Below are positions 1 to 5,273 of a stretch of 6,907 nucleotides of DNA, in pieces; position 1 is the stretch's first letter; the number at the start of each line of letters is the position of its first letter. Origin of the DNA: an uncultured Rubellimicrobium sp. (GTDB lineage: Bacteria > Pseudomonadota > Alphaproteobacteria > Rhodobacterales > Rhodobacteraceae); the NCBI GenBank assembly GCA_902805995.1, contig CADCUU010000118.1, forward strand, positions 1 through 6,907, given 5' to 3'. The notes beneath the pieces were generated by a model that was given only the letters and a program-made list of their open reading frames with translations, searched no databases and was not told the DNA's origin. Position numbers and translations under genes: made by a program.

Positions 1-344
1 AAGCCGTACCGGAGGAGCTGGAGGTCGACGGCCTCGACGACGAGGCGCTGCACCTCCTGGCCACGCTCGACGGGCGACCCGTGGGCACGGCGCGGATGCT
101 GCTCAAGGGCGACACGGGCAAGATCGGGCGCGTCGCCGTCCTGCGCGAGCTGCGGGGCCAGGGCATCGGCGCGGCGCTGATCCGCGCGGCGGTGGAGGAG
201 TTGCGCGGGCGCGGCCTGTCGCGCGCCAAGCTCGGCTCCCAGGTGCATGCGATCCCCTTCTACGAGGGCCTGGGCTTCGTGGCCGAGGGGCCGGTCTACG
301 ACGACGCAGGCATTCCCCACCGCGATATGATCCGGGCGCTCTGA
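1..344 (+). CDS. GNAT family N-acetyltransferase, ElaA/YjcF-like (5' end outside window)
   Basis: The frame is open from base 3 to the TGA at 342-344, giving 113 visible residues; the true start lies upstream. The GTG at 81 is an internal valine codon, because conserved family sequence (PEELEVDGLDDEALHLLA) precedes it. The acetyl-CoA binding motif is seen as RGQGIGAALI after the beta strand GKIGRVAVL, and the C-terminal signature FYEGLGFVAEG followed by YDDAGIPHRDM is typical of the ElaA/YjcF branch of GNAT enzymes. Such proteins transfer an acetyl group from acetyl-CoA to an amine in the cytoplasm; the substrate is not known for this branch and cannot be read from the sequence. It is followed after 54 bases by rnr, with hairpins and a likely separate promoter between, so co-transcription is doubtful. 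The family call is secure; specificity is open. Confidence 0.9.
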   Translation, partial: AVPEELEVDGLDDEALHLLATLDGRPVGTARMLLKGDTGKIGRVAVLRELRGQGIGAALIRAAVEELRGRGLSRAKLGSQVHAIPFYEGLGFVAEGPVYDDAGIPHRDMIRAL

Positions 345-354
345 AACGGGGCTT

Positions 355-378
355 AAGGCCCCATGACGACGGGGCCTT
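355..378 (+). terminator. Hairpin downstream of the acetyltransferase gene, possible intrinsic terminator
   Basis: A perfect 8-bp inverted repeat, AAGGCCCC (355-362) and GGGGCCTT (371-378), surrounds an 8-base loop and begins 10 bases after the acetyltransferase stop codon. The position and GC-rich stem fit a terminator, but only two T residues follow the stem, so termination would be weak or factor-assisted. An overlapping smaller hairpin can form from GGGGC (348-352) with GCCCC (358-362). The two cannot coexist because they share the same C run. The loop of the larger hairpin holds the putative -35 of the rnr promoter. Confidence 0.5.
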
Positions 379-391
379 CATGCGCTAGCTT
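363..391 (+). promoter_or_regulatory. Putative sigma70-type promoter of rnr, placed for a leaderless transcript
   Basis: ATGACG at 363-368 (four of six matches to TTGACA) is separated by exactly 17 bases from TAGCTT at 386-391, which keeps the three most conserved -10 positions (T1, A2, T6). Transcription would then begin about 6-8 bases after the -10, at 397-399, while the rnr ATG is at 399-401. No Shine-Dalgarno-like sequence is visible before that ATG. The spacing is convincing, but the hexamers are only moderate matches, so this is an inference. Confidence 0.45.
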
Positions 392-398
392 CGCGCGC

Positions 399-2666
399 AT
401 GGCAGATTTTCCCAGCAAGGACGCGATCCTCCAGTGGATCGAGGACAACCCCGAAGCGACCCGGCGCGAGATCGCCCGGGCCTTTGGCATCCGCGGCGCG
501 GCCAAGATCGACTTCAAGGCTCTCCTGAAGGAGATGGAGGACGAGGGCGTCCCCGTGCGCCGTCACCAGCGCGACAGGGTCGAGAGCGGCCTGCCGCCCG
601 TCACCGTCATCGAGATCACCGGCCCCGACCGCGGCGGCGACCTCCTCGCCCGGCCCGTGGACTGGCGCGGCGACGACCCCCCGCCGGTGATCCGCGTCCA
701 GCCGCGCGAGATGGACCAGGGCCTCGGCCCCCGCGACCGGCTGCTCGCCCGCATCGACGAGACGCCGGGCGACGACCACCCCTACCTCGCGCGCCCGATC
801 CGGCGCATCGCGGCGGCCCCGGCCCGCGTCCTCGGCATCTTCAAACGCGACTCCCACGGCGGGCGCATCCTCCCCATCGACAAGGGAGAGGCGCAGCAAT
901 GGGTCGTAGGCCCCGGCAACGACAACGGCGCGCAGGACGGCGAACTCGTGGAGGCAGAGCAGGTCGGCCCCAAGGGACGGCTCGGCCTCCCCAAGGCCCG
1001 CGTGACCGAGGTGCTGGGCGACCCCGCCGGGCCGCGCGCCGTCTCCCTCATCGCGATCCACCAGCACGGCATCCCCGACGTTTTCCCCGACAAGGTTCTG
1101 GACGAGGCCGAACAGGCCGAGCCCGCGGGTCTTGAGGGGCGTGAAGACCTGCGCCATCTCGACCTCCTCACCATCGACCCGGAGGATGCGCGCGACCGCG
1201 ACGACGCCGTGCTCGCCATCCCCGACGACACGCCCGGCAACGATGGGGGCTTCGTCCTCTGGGTCGCCATCGCCGACGTGGCCTACTACGTGCGCCCCCA
1301 AAGCCATCTCGACACCGAGGCGCGGATCCGGGGCAACTCCACCTACTTCCCCGACCGGGTCGTGCCCATGCTGCCCGACCGGCTGTCGGGCGATCTCTGC
1401 TCGCTCCACGAAGGGGTGGACCGGGCCGTGGTCGCGGTGCGGATGCGCATCGACCGCGAGGGGCGCAAGCTCGACCACAGCTTCACGCGCGGGCTGATGC
1501 GGTCGCGCGCCTCGCTGGCCTATGGCCATGTGCAGGACGCCATCGACGGCCGCCCGAACGAGCGGACCGAGCCCCTGCTGGAGACAGTCCTCAAGCCGCT
1601 CTACGCCGCCTACGAGGCGCTGCGCCGCGCCCGTGAGGTCCGCGCGCCCCTCGACCTCGACCTGCCCGAGCGCCGGATCGAGCTGTCGCCCGAGGGGAAA
1701 GTCCTGTCGGTGGCCTTCAAGGACCGGCTCGACGCGCACCGGCTCATCGAGGAGTTCATGGTCCTCGCCAACGTCGCCGCCGCCGAGACGCTGGTCCAGA
1801 ATCGCACCCCGCTCCTCTTCCGCGTCCACGAGGAGCCCGATCCCCTGAAGCTGGAATCGCTGCGCGAGACGGTGGAGGCCTCGGGCCTCACGCTCGCGCG
1901 CGGGCAGGTGCTCCAGACGCGGCACCTCAACCGTCTGCTCGCGCAGGCGGCGGGGACGGATCAGGCCGAACTCATCAATATGGCGACGCTGCGCTCGCTC
2001 CCCCAGGCCTACTACGCGCCCGAGAACTTCGGACATTTCGGCCTCGCGCTGCGCAACTACGCGCACTTTACCTCGCCCATCCGGCGCTACGCCGACCTGA
2101 TCGTCCATCGGGCCCTGATTTCGGCCCATCGCTGGGGACCCGACCCCAAGGCGGACGGGCTCTCGGACCCCGATATCGACCGGATCGCCGAAACCGGCGA
2201 GCTCATCTCCAACGCCGAACGCCGCTCCATGATGGCCGAACGCGACACCGCCGACCGCTACCTCGCGGCCTTCCTCGCCGACCGCGTGGGGACGGAGCTT
2301 TCGGGCCGCATCGCGGGCGTGGCCAAGTTCGGGCTCTTCGTGAAGCTCGACGAGTCGGGCGCGGACGGGCTCGTGCCGGTGCGGTCGCTGGGCGACGAGT
2401 ATTTCCGCTTCGACGCCCGCGAAGGGACTCTCACTGGCGGCGATTCGGGCGTGGTCTTCGCGCTTGGAAGCCGCGTCACCGTCAAGCTCGCCGAGGTGTC
2501 CCCCGTCACGGGCGGGATCATCCTCGAACTCCTGACGCTGGAGGATCATCCCCTGCCGCGCGGTCGTGGACGCGGGGCCAAGCGGGGCGCGCCGCCGCGC
2601 CGCAAGCTCGGGCAGGAGCGCGCCCGCGAGGCCAAGGAGCGCAAGGTCTCGCGCCGGCGGAAGTGA
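399..2666 (+). CDS. rnr: Ribonuclease R (3'-5' exoribonuclease, RNase II/RNB family)
   Basis: Processive 3'-5' exoribonuclease that degrades structured RNA in the cytoplasm and takes part in mRNA, rRNA and tmRNA turnover. The product is 755 aa (E. coli RNase R is 813). In order: N-terminal winged helix (about 3-55), cold-shock/OB region (about 60-230), RNB catalytic domain (about 250-575), S1 domain (about 631-715), and a 40-residue Arg/Lys-rich tail that should bind RNA. The metal-binding aspartates of the RNB motif are all present (D260, D266, D268, D269 in DPEDARDRDDAV), with Arg in place of the usual Phe/His between D266 and D268. HFTSPIRRYADL near 556-567 is the second family signature. 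I chose the ATG at 399 over the ATG at 363 because the protein then begins with the family-typical winged helix, and the 12 extra residues are uncharacteristic and overlap the promoter. Its stop is 4 bases from the end of the convergent small gene. Confidence 0.97.
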   Translation: MADFPSKDAILQWIEDNPEATRREIARAFGIRGAAKIDFKALLKEMEDEGVPVRRHQRDRVESGLPPVTVIEITGPDRGGDLLARPVDWRGDDPPPVIRVQPREMDQGLGPRDRLLARIDETPGDDHPYLARPIRRIAAAPARVLGIFKRDSHGGRILPIDKGEAQQWVVGPGNDNGAQDGELVEAEQVGPKGRLGLPKARVTEVLGDPAGPRAVSLIAIHQHGIPDVFPDKVLDEAEQAEPAGLEGREDLRHLDLLTIDPEDARDRDDAVLAIPDDTPGNDGGFVLWVAIADVAYYVRPQSHLDTEARIRGNSTYFPDRVVPMLPDRLSGDLCSLHEGVDRAVVAVRMRIDREGRKLDHSFTRGLMRSRASLAYGHVQDAIDGRPNERTEPLLETVLKPLYAAYEALRRAREVRAPLDLDLPERRIELSPEGKVLSVAFKDRLDAHRLIEEFMVLANVAAAETLVQNRTPLLFRVHEEPDPLKLESLRETVEASGLTLARGQVLQTRHLNRLLAQAAGTDQAELINMATLRSLPQAYYAPENFGHFGLALRNYAHFTSPIRRYADLIVHRALISAHRWGPDPKADGLSDPDIDRIAETGELISNAERRSMMAERDTADRYLAAFLADRVGTELSGRIAGVAKFGLFVKLDESGADGLVPVRSLGDEYFRFDAREGTLTGGDSGVVFALGSRVTVKLAEVSPVTGGIILELLTLEDHPLPRGRGRGAKRGAPPRRKLGQERAREAKERKVSRRRK

Positions 2667-2682
2667 GGAGTCAGCCCTCCTC
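2665..2682. repeat. Short inverted repeat at the rnr / small-gene convergent junction
   Basis: GAGGAG (2665-2670) and CTCCTC (2677-2682) are perfect 6-bp inverted arms around a 6-base loop, spanning both stop codons. It could give a small hairpin in both transcripts, but there is no T run on either side, so a terminator role is only a possibility. Confidence 0.3.
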
Positions 2683-2994
2683 GGCGAGGCGCGCCTTGGT
2701 CCTCTCGGCCCATTCGCGCCCTGGCTCTCCGCCCCAAAGGAGCCAGGCCACGTAGCCGGGTGACGGGTTCTCCTCGTTGCCCCAGTCGTGGCCGCGCTTG
2801 TCCACCTCGTGGCGGGCGAAGTAGCTCGCCATCGCGACCACCTCGTCGCGCGAAAGCTCCTCGCGCCGGCTGAGCTGCTCGGCCCGGTGCCAGCCTACTT
2901 CGGTGCCTCCGCGATGGAACCGCTCGTGCAGCTCCAGGCCCTTCTTCGCCTCGCGGGCAACGGTCGCGGGGGGCTTGGTGTCGATCTTGGCCAT
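2671..2994 (-). CDS. Small conserved protein of unknown function (107 aa) with an ARHEVDK / AWLLWGG motif domain
   Basis: The start is fixed by a perfect AGGAGG (3006-3001) six bases before the ATG at 2994; the frame stays open upstream into the transglycosylase gene, but that part is not coding. The product is one compact domain: a Lys/Arg-rich N-terminus (ATVAREAKKGLELHERF), a Gly-Gly turn (HRGGTEVGWHRAEQL), a helix, then SYFARHEVDKRG (58-68) and NPSPGYVAWLLWGGEPGREWA (76-96). It has no signal peptide, membrane segment or cysteine. From memory, sequences of this type (YFARHEVDK followed by a PSxGxIAWxLWGG block) occur in tailed-phage proteins and as small stand-alone bacterial proteins without assigned function; I cannot name a Pfam family. 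The mix of basic and aromatic residues would suit nucleic-acid or protein binding, which is a guess. A GGAAC-N16-CGTT element just upstream suggests general stress control. Confidence 0.85.
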   Translation of the reverse strand: MAKIDTKPPATVAREAKKGLELHERFHRGGTEVGWHRAEQLSRREELSRDEVVAMASYFARHEVDKRGHDWGNEENPSPGYVAWLLWGGEPGREWAERTKARLAEEG

Positions 2995-3000
2995 GGTGAT

Positions 3001-3006
3001 CCTCCT
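3001..3006 (-). promoter_or_regulatory. Strong ribosome binding site of the 107-aa gene
   Basis: AGGAGG on the minus strand matches the anti-Shine-Dalgarno perfectly, with a six-base spacer to the ATG at 2994. It decides this start against the longer reading frame that begins at 3273. It is the strongest such site in the window. Confidence 0.85.
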
Positions 3007-3012
3007 GCGGCG

Positions 3013-3041
3013 GGGAACGAGGCGCGCCGGGCTTCGTTCCC
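3013..3041. promoter_or_regulatory. Symmetric GGAAC-N16-CGTT element: candidate sigma-EcfG-type promoter on both strands
   Basis: GGGAACGA (3013-3020) and TCGTTCCC (3034-3041) form a perfect 8-bp inverted repeat with a 13-base centre. Read on either strand it gives GGAAC, 16 bases, CGTT, which is the established consensus of alphaproteobacterial EcfG general-stress sigma factors (GGAAC-N16/17-CGTT). On the minus strand the -10 CGTT lies at 3019-3016, so transcription would start near 3010, just upstream of the AGGAGG of the 107-aa gene; the fit is excellent. On the plus strand transcription would start near 3045, about 113 bases before the transglycosylase ATG. Alternatives are a dyad operator for a repressor, or an RNA hairpin in a longer leader. 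Confidence 0.5.
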
Positions 3042-3117
3042 TTCGCTTCGGCCTCACAGATGCATAAATCCGCCGACCGTTTCGCGGAGCCACCTTCCGC
3101 GCGGACCGCAGGCCGGG

Positions 3118-3123
3118 TAGCGT
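3118..3123 (+). promoter_or_regulatory. Weak candidate -10 element for the lytic transglycosylase gene
   Basis: TAGCGT keeps T1, A2 and T6 of a -10 hexamer and lies 34 bases before the ATG at 3158, a suitable distance for a short leader. No good -35 is seen at the right spacing: the best is a TTCC core near 3095. This is weak evidence. Confidence 0.25.
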
Positions 3124-3157
3124 CAGAGCCCAACAAGCAAACAAGGCGGGGCAGTCG

Positions 3158-4288
3158 ATGCGGATCGGGCGACGGGGTCTGTTGGTCGGGGCGGCAGCCC
3201 TTTTGGCGGGCTGCGCACCGCGTATTCCGATGATGCAGGGTGGAGGGATCGTGAGCGTGAACGAATGGGCCACCGCGCCCGATCCGGGCTATGACGCCTG
3301 GGTGGCGAACTTCCTGCCCCGCGCGCAGGCCGCCGGCATTCCACCCCAGACGCTCCAGGCGGCCTTCGCCAACGCGGGCTTCATCCCCGCCGTGGTGGAG
3401 CGCGACCGCAACCAGGCCGAGTTCTCGCGGACCTTGCAGGATTACCTGCTGTCCGGCGTCTCCGACTCCCGGCTGGAGAACGGGCGAGCCGCGATGGCCC
3501 GCTACGCCCCGGTCCTCGCCGCCGTCGAGCAGCGCTACGGCGTCGACGCGCCGGTCGTGGCCGCTATTTGGGGGATGGAATCCTCCTACGGCACCCGCAG
3601 GGGCGACGTGCCCATCGTCTCCGCGCTCTCGACCCTGGCCTACGAGGGGCGGCGTGCGCAGTTCTTCGAATCCCAGCTCCTGTCGGCGCTGCGCATCCTT
3701 GCCGCCGGGGACACCACGCCCCAGGCAATGAAGGGCTCCTGGGCCGGGGCCATGGGGCACACCCAGTTCATCCCCACCTCGTTCGAATCGCTCGCCGTGG
3801 ACTTCACCGGCGATGGGCGGCGCGACATCTGGGGCGAGGATCCGTCGGACGCGCTGGCCTCCACCGCCAACTACCTCGCGAAATCGGGCTGGCGTCGGGG
3901 CGAACCGTGGGGCGAACTCGCGGACGAGGGCGGCTCGGGCGGGTGCATCATCACGCCCGCGGGCTCCCCGGCCTTCCGCGTGTACAACAACTTCGACGTC
4001 ATCAAGCGCTACAACAACGCCGATGCCTACGCGATCACCGTGGGCCACCTGTCCGACCGCCTCCGCGGGCAGCCTCCGCTGCGGGGCTTCTTCTCGCAGG
4101 AACGCCCCCTGACGCAGGCCGAGAGGGTGCGCCTTCAGGAACGGCTCACCGCGATGGGCTTCGACACCGGCGGCACGGACGGCACAATCGGGCCGCGCAC
4201 GATCCAGGCCATCCGGTCCTTCCAGGCGTCGCGCGGCCTCCCCCCCACAGGCTTTGCCGAACCTTCGGTGCTGGCCGCACTGGGCTAG
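3158..4288 (+). CDS. MltB-type lytic murein transglycosylase, lipoprotein, with C-terminal peptidoglycan-binding domain
   Basis: Cleaves the MurNAc-GlcNAc bond of peptidoglycan with formation of 1,6-anhydro-MurNAc. The product is 376 aa. The N-terminus carries a lipoprotein signal with lipobox LAGC (C19) and twin arginines R5-R6 before the hydrophobic stretch, which may mark a Tat-exported lipoprotein. The SLT_2/MltB catalytic domain runs from about 46 to 305. Its catalytic acid is E141 in AAIWGMESSYG, and downstream it has the family blocks GSWAGAMGHTQFIPTSF, DFTGDGRRDIW and YNNADAYAITVGHLSDR. A PG_binding_1 domain (about 324-376) holds the typical G-DGTIGPRTIQAIRSFQ pattern. Between PWG (250-252) and the CIITPAGSPAF block (263-273) only about ten residues remain, where family members I recall have some 50 more. 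The start is supported by the signal peptide and a modest AAGG at 3143-3146. The gene is divergent from the 107-aa gene and convergent with the minus-strand operon. Confidence 0.93.
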   Translation: MRIGRRGLLVGAAALLAGCAPRIPMMQGGGIVSVNEWATAPDPGYDAWVANFLPRAQAAGIPPQTLQAAFANAGFIPAVVERDRNQAEFSRTLQDYLLSGVSDSRLENGRAAMARYAPVLAAVEQRYGVDAPVVAAIWGMESSYGTRRGDVPIVSALSTLAYEGRRAQFFESQLLSALRILAAGDTTPQAMKGSWAGAMGHTQFIPTSFESLAVDFTGDGRRDIWGEDPSDALASTANYLAKSGWRRGEPWGELADEGGSGGCIITPAGSPAFRVYNNFDVIKRYNNADAYAITVGHLSDRLRGQPPLRGFFSQERPLTQAERVRLQERLTAMGFDTGGTDGTIGPRTIQAIRSFQASRGLPPTGFAEPSVLAALG

Positions 4289-4293
4289 CCGCT

Positions 4294-4791
4294 TTACTTG
4301 ACGGGAAGGGCGGCCCCATCCTCGGGGCCGCAGCCCTCGCCGCGCAGGCAAGCGGCAAGGCCGTCCAAGGTGTCCTGGTTCACCTGGTCAAAGGCTCCGC
4401 CGCTGCAGGGGCCAATCCTCACGAGGTAGCCCGCCTCCGTGATTTCCGCGAAGAGCAGCGCCTCGCCGGGGCCGAAGGTGCCGCAATAGGGCCCGGCGCA
4501 GGTGGACTGAAGGACGACCTCGGCCTCGACGGGCGTCGTGAACCCCTCGGACCCCAGTGCGAACCCCTCGAATTGCGCGTCCACTGGGTTCGGCGCGACC
4601 CCAGGGTCGTCGCTCACCCCCCGCGGCATCAGCGACCGATCGAAGCGCAGGCGGCCATGCAGGATGTGGTAGCTCTCCGGCGCGGCCTGCGCCTCCCGGA
4701 AATTGCGGATCGGATCAGCGGGAAGGCAGGTCAGCGCCGCGGCCTGCGTCGCCGCAAAAAGGGACAGGGCCACAAGGACCGGGCGGATCAT
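4294..4791 (-). CDS. Secreted six-cysteine protein of unknown function, possibly netrin/TIMP-like (NTR) fold
   Basis: The product is 165 aa. It has a clear Sec signal peptide (MIRPVLVALSLFAATQAAA) with likely cleavage after A19, so the mature protein would be periplasmic or secreted and begin LTC. Six cysteines (22, 98, 103, 129, 148, 154) suggest up to three disulfides. The layout is a Cys close to the mature N-terminus, a strand-rich middle, then STCAGPYCGTFGPGEALLFA, then GYLVRIGPCSGG. This resembles the order seen in netrin/TIMP-like (NTR) domains, where a Cys-Gly and a GxxYLVFA-type block precede a C-terminal Cys. This is recognition of a pattern, not an alignment. The ATG overlaps the upstream Nudix stop codon (ATGA at 4791-4788), and a GGAG (4800-4797) sits five bases before the start. 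It is the last gene of the operon and ends five bases from the transglycosylase stop. Confidence 0.85.
   Translation of the reverse strand: MIRPVLVALSLFAATQAAALTCLPADPIRNFREAQAAPESYHILHGRLRFDRSLMPRGVSDDPGVAPNPVDAQFEGFALGSEGFTTPVEAEVVLQSTCAGPYCGTFGPGEALLFAEITEAGYLVRIGPCSGGAFDQVNQDTLDGLAACLRGEGCGPEDGAALPVK
4311..4330. repeat. GC-rich inverted repeat at the end of the operon, possible terminator
   Basis: CGGCCCC (4311-4317) and GGGGCCG (4324-4330) form a perfect 7-bp stem around a 6-base loop. It lies in the last codons of the minus-strand secreted-protein gene and 23 bases past the transglycosylase stop on the plus strand. There is no T run on either side. It could slow or end transcription from the plus strand, or simply be coding sequence. 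Confidence 0.3.
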
Positions 4792-5273
4792 GCCCGCTCC
4801 GTCAGCAGGTCCAGAGCCGCGCGATAGGCCTCGCGCTTGAAGGGAACGATGTGGGCCGCCAGCCGGGCGGGATCGTCCCAGCGCCAGTCCGCGAATTCCG
4901 GGTGCGCCGTCGCCACGCCCACGTCGCCATCGGTTCCCAGATACCGCAGCCTGACCCAGGTGATGGCCTGCCCGCGCCAGCGCCCCCGCCAGTGGGCGGG
5001 ACGCGCGGCTTCCGGGATGTCATAGGCCACGGGGGCAGCCGCCACAGCCTCGACCTGCACGAGGGAGGCGGGGATGCCCGTCTCCTCCTCCAACTCGCGC
5101 AGACCGGCGGCCACGATTCCCTCGTCCTCGTCGATCCCGCCCTGGGGCAACTGCCATGCGGCGGGATCGTCAGGGGTCAGGTCGTTGCGACGGCCGGCGA
5201 ACACCCGGCCATCGCCCTTGGTCACGATCAGGCCCACGCAGGGCCGGTAGCCCAACGCAGTGTCGTCGCTCAC
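4788..5273 (-). CDS. rppH: Nudix hydrolase, RNA pyrophosphohydrolase RppH type
   Basis: The product is 161 aa, the usual size for the family. RppH removes pyrophosphate from the 5' triphosphate of mRNAs, opening them to RNase E-type decay in the cytoplasm; relatives hydrolyse dinucleoside polyphosphates. The complete Nudix box G-x5-E-x7-R-E-L-x-E-E-x-G-I runs from G45 to I67, with metal-binding E60, E63 and E64. RppH-specific features are the start GYRPCVGLIV (8-17), WQLPQGGID (40-48), W-RGQAITW (99-106), HPEFADWRW (124-132) and IVPFKREAY (142-150). The start is GTG at 5273, overlapping the CtpA stop by four bases (GTGA), with AGG six bases upstream. The protein has no signal peptide although both neighbours are exported, so it probably shares expression rather than function with them. 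An Ap4A hydrolase role is the main alternative. Confidence 0.92.
   Translation of the reverse strand: MSDDTALGYRPCVGLIVTKGDGRVFAGRRNDLTPDDPAAWQLPQGGIDEDEGIVAAGLRELEEETGIPASLVQVEAVAAAPVAYDIPEAARPAHWRGRWRGQAITWVRLRYLGTDGDVGVATAHPEFADWRWDDPARLAAHIVPFKREAYRAALDLLTERA

Noticed and set aside
363..398. Upstream ATG at 363 as the rnr start
   Set aside because: It adds 12 residues not typical of RNase R, lies in the hairpin loop and putative -35, and has no ribosome binding site.
378..2549. A 723-codon open frame antisense to almost all of rnr
   Set aside because: Its translation has no recognisable domain and mirrors the codon pattern of RNase R. Long antisense frames are expected in GC-rich genes with strong third-position bias.
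3061..3089. Sigma70-type promoter for the 107-aa gene using the AT-rich TATGCA on the minus strand
   Set aside because: No -35 resembling TTGACA at 16-18 bases, and the GGAAC/CGTT element explains the start better.
2995..3273. Longer version of the 107-aa gene starting at 3273
   Set aside because: The extension would cover the whole intergenic region and part of the transglycosylase gene, and the perfect AGGAGG sits before the ATG at 2994.
2546..4351. A 601-codon minus-strand open frame across the small gene, the divergent promoter region and the transglycosylase gene
   Set aside because: It is in a different frame from the real 107-aa gene, crosses the intergenic region and the opposite gene, and its low-complexity Arg/Gly/Ala-rich product matches no family.
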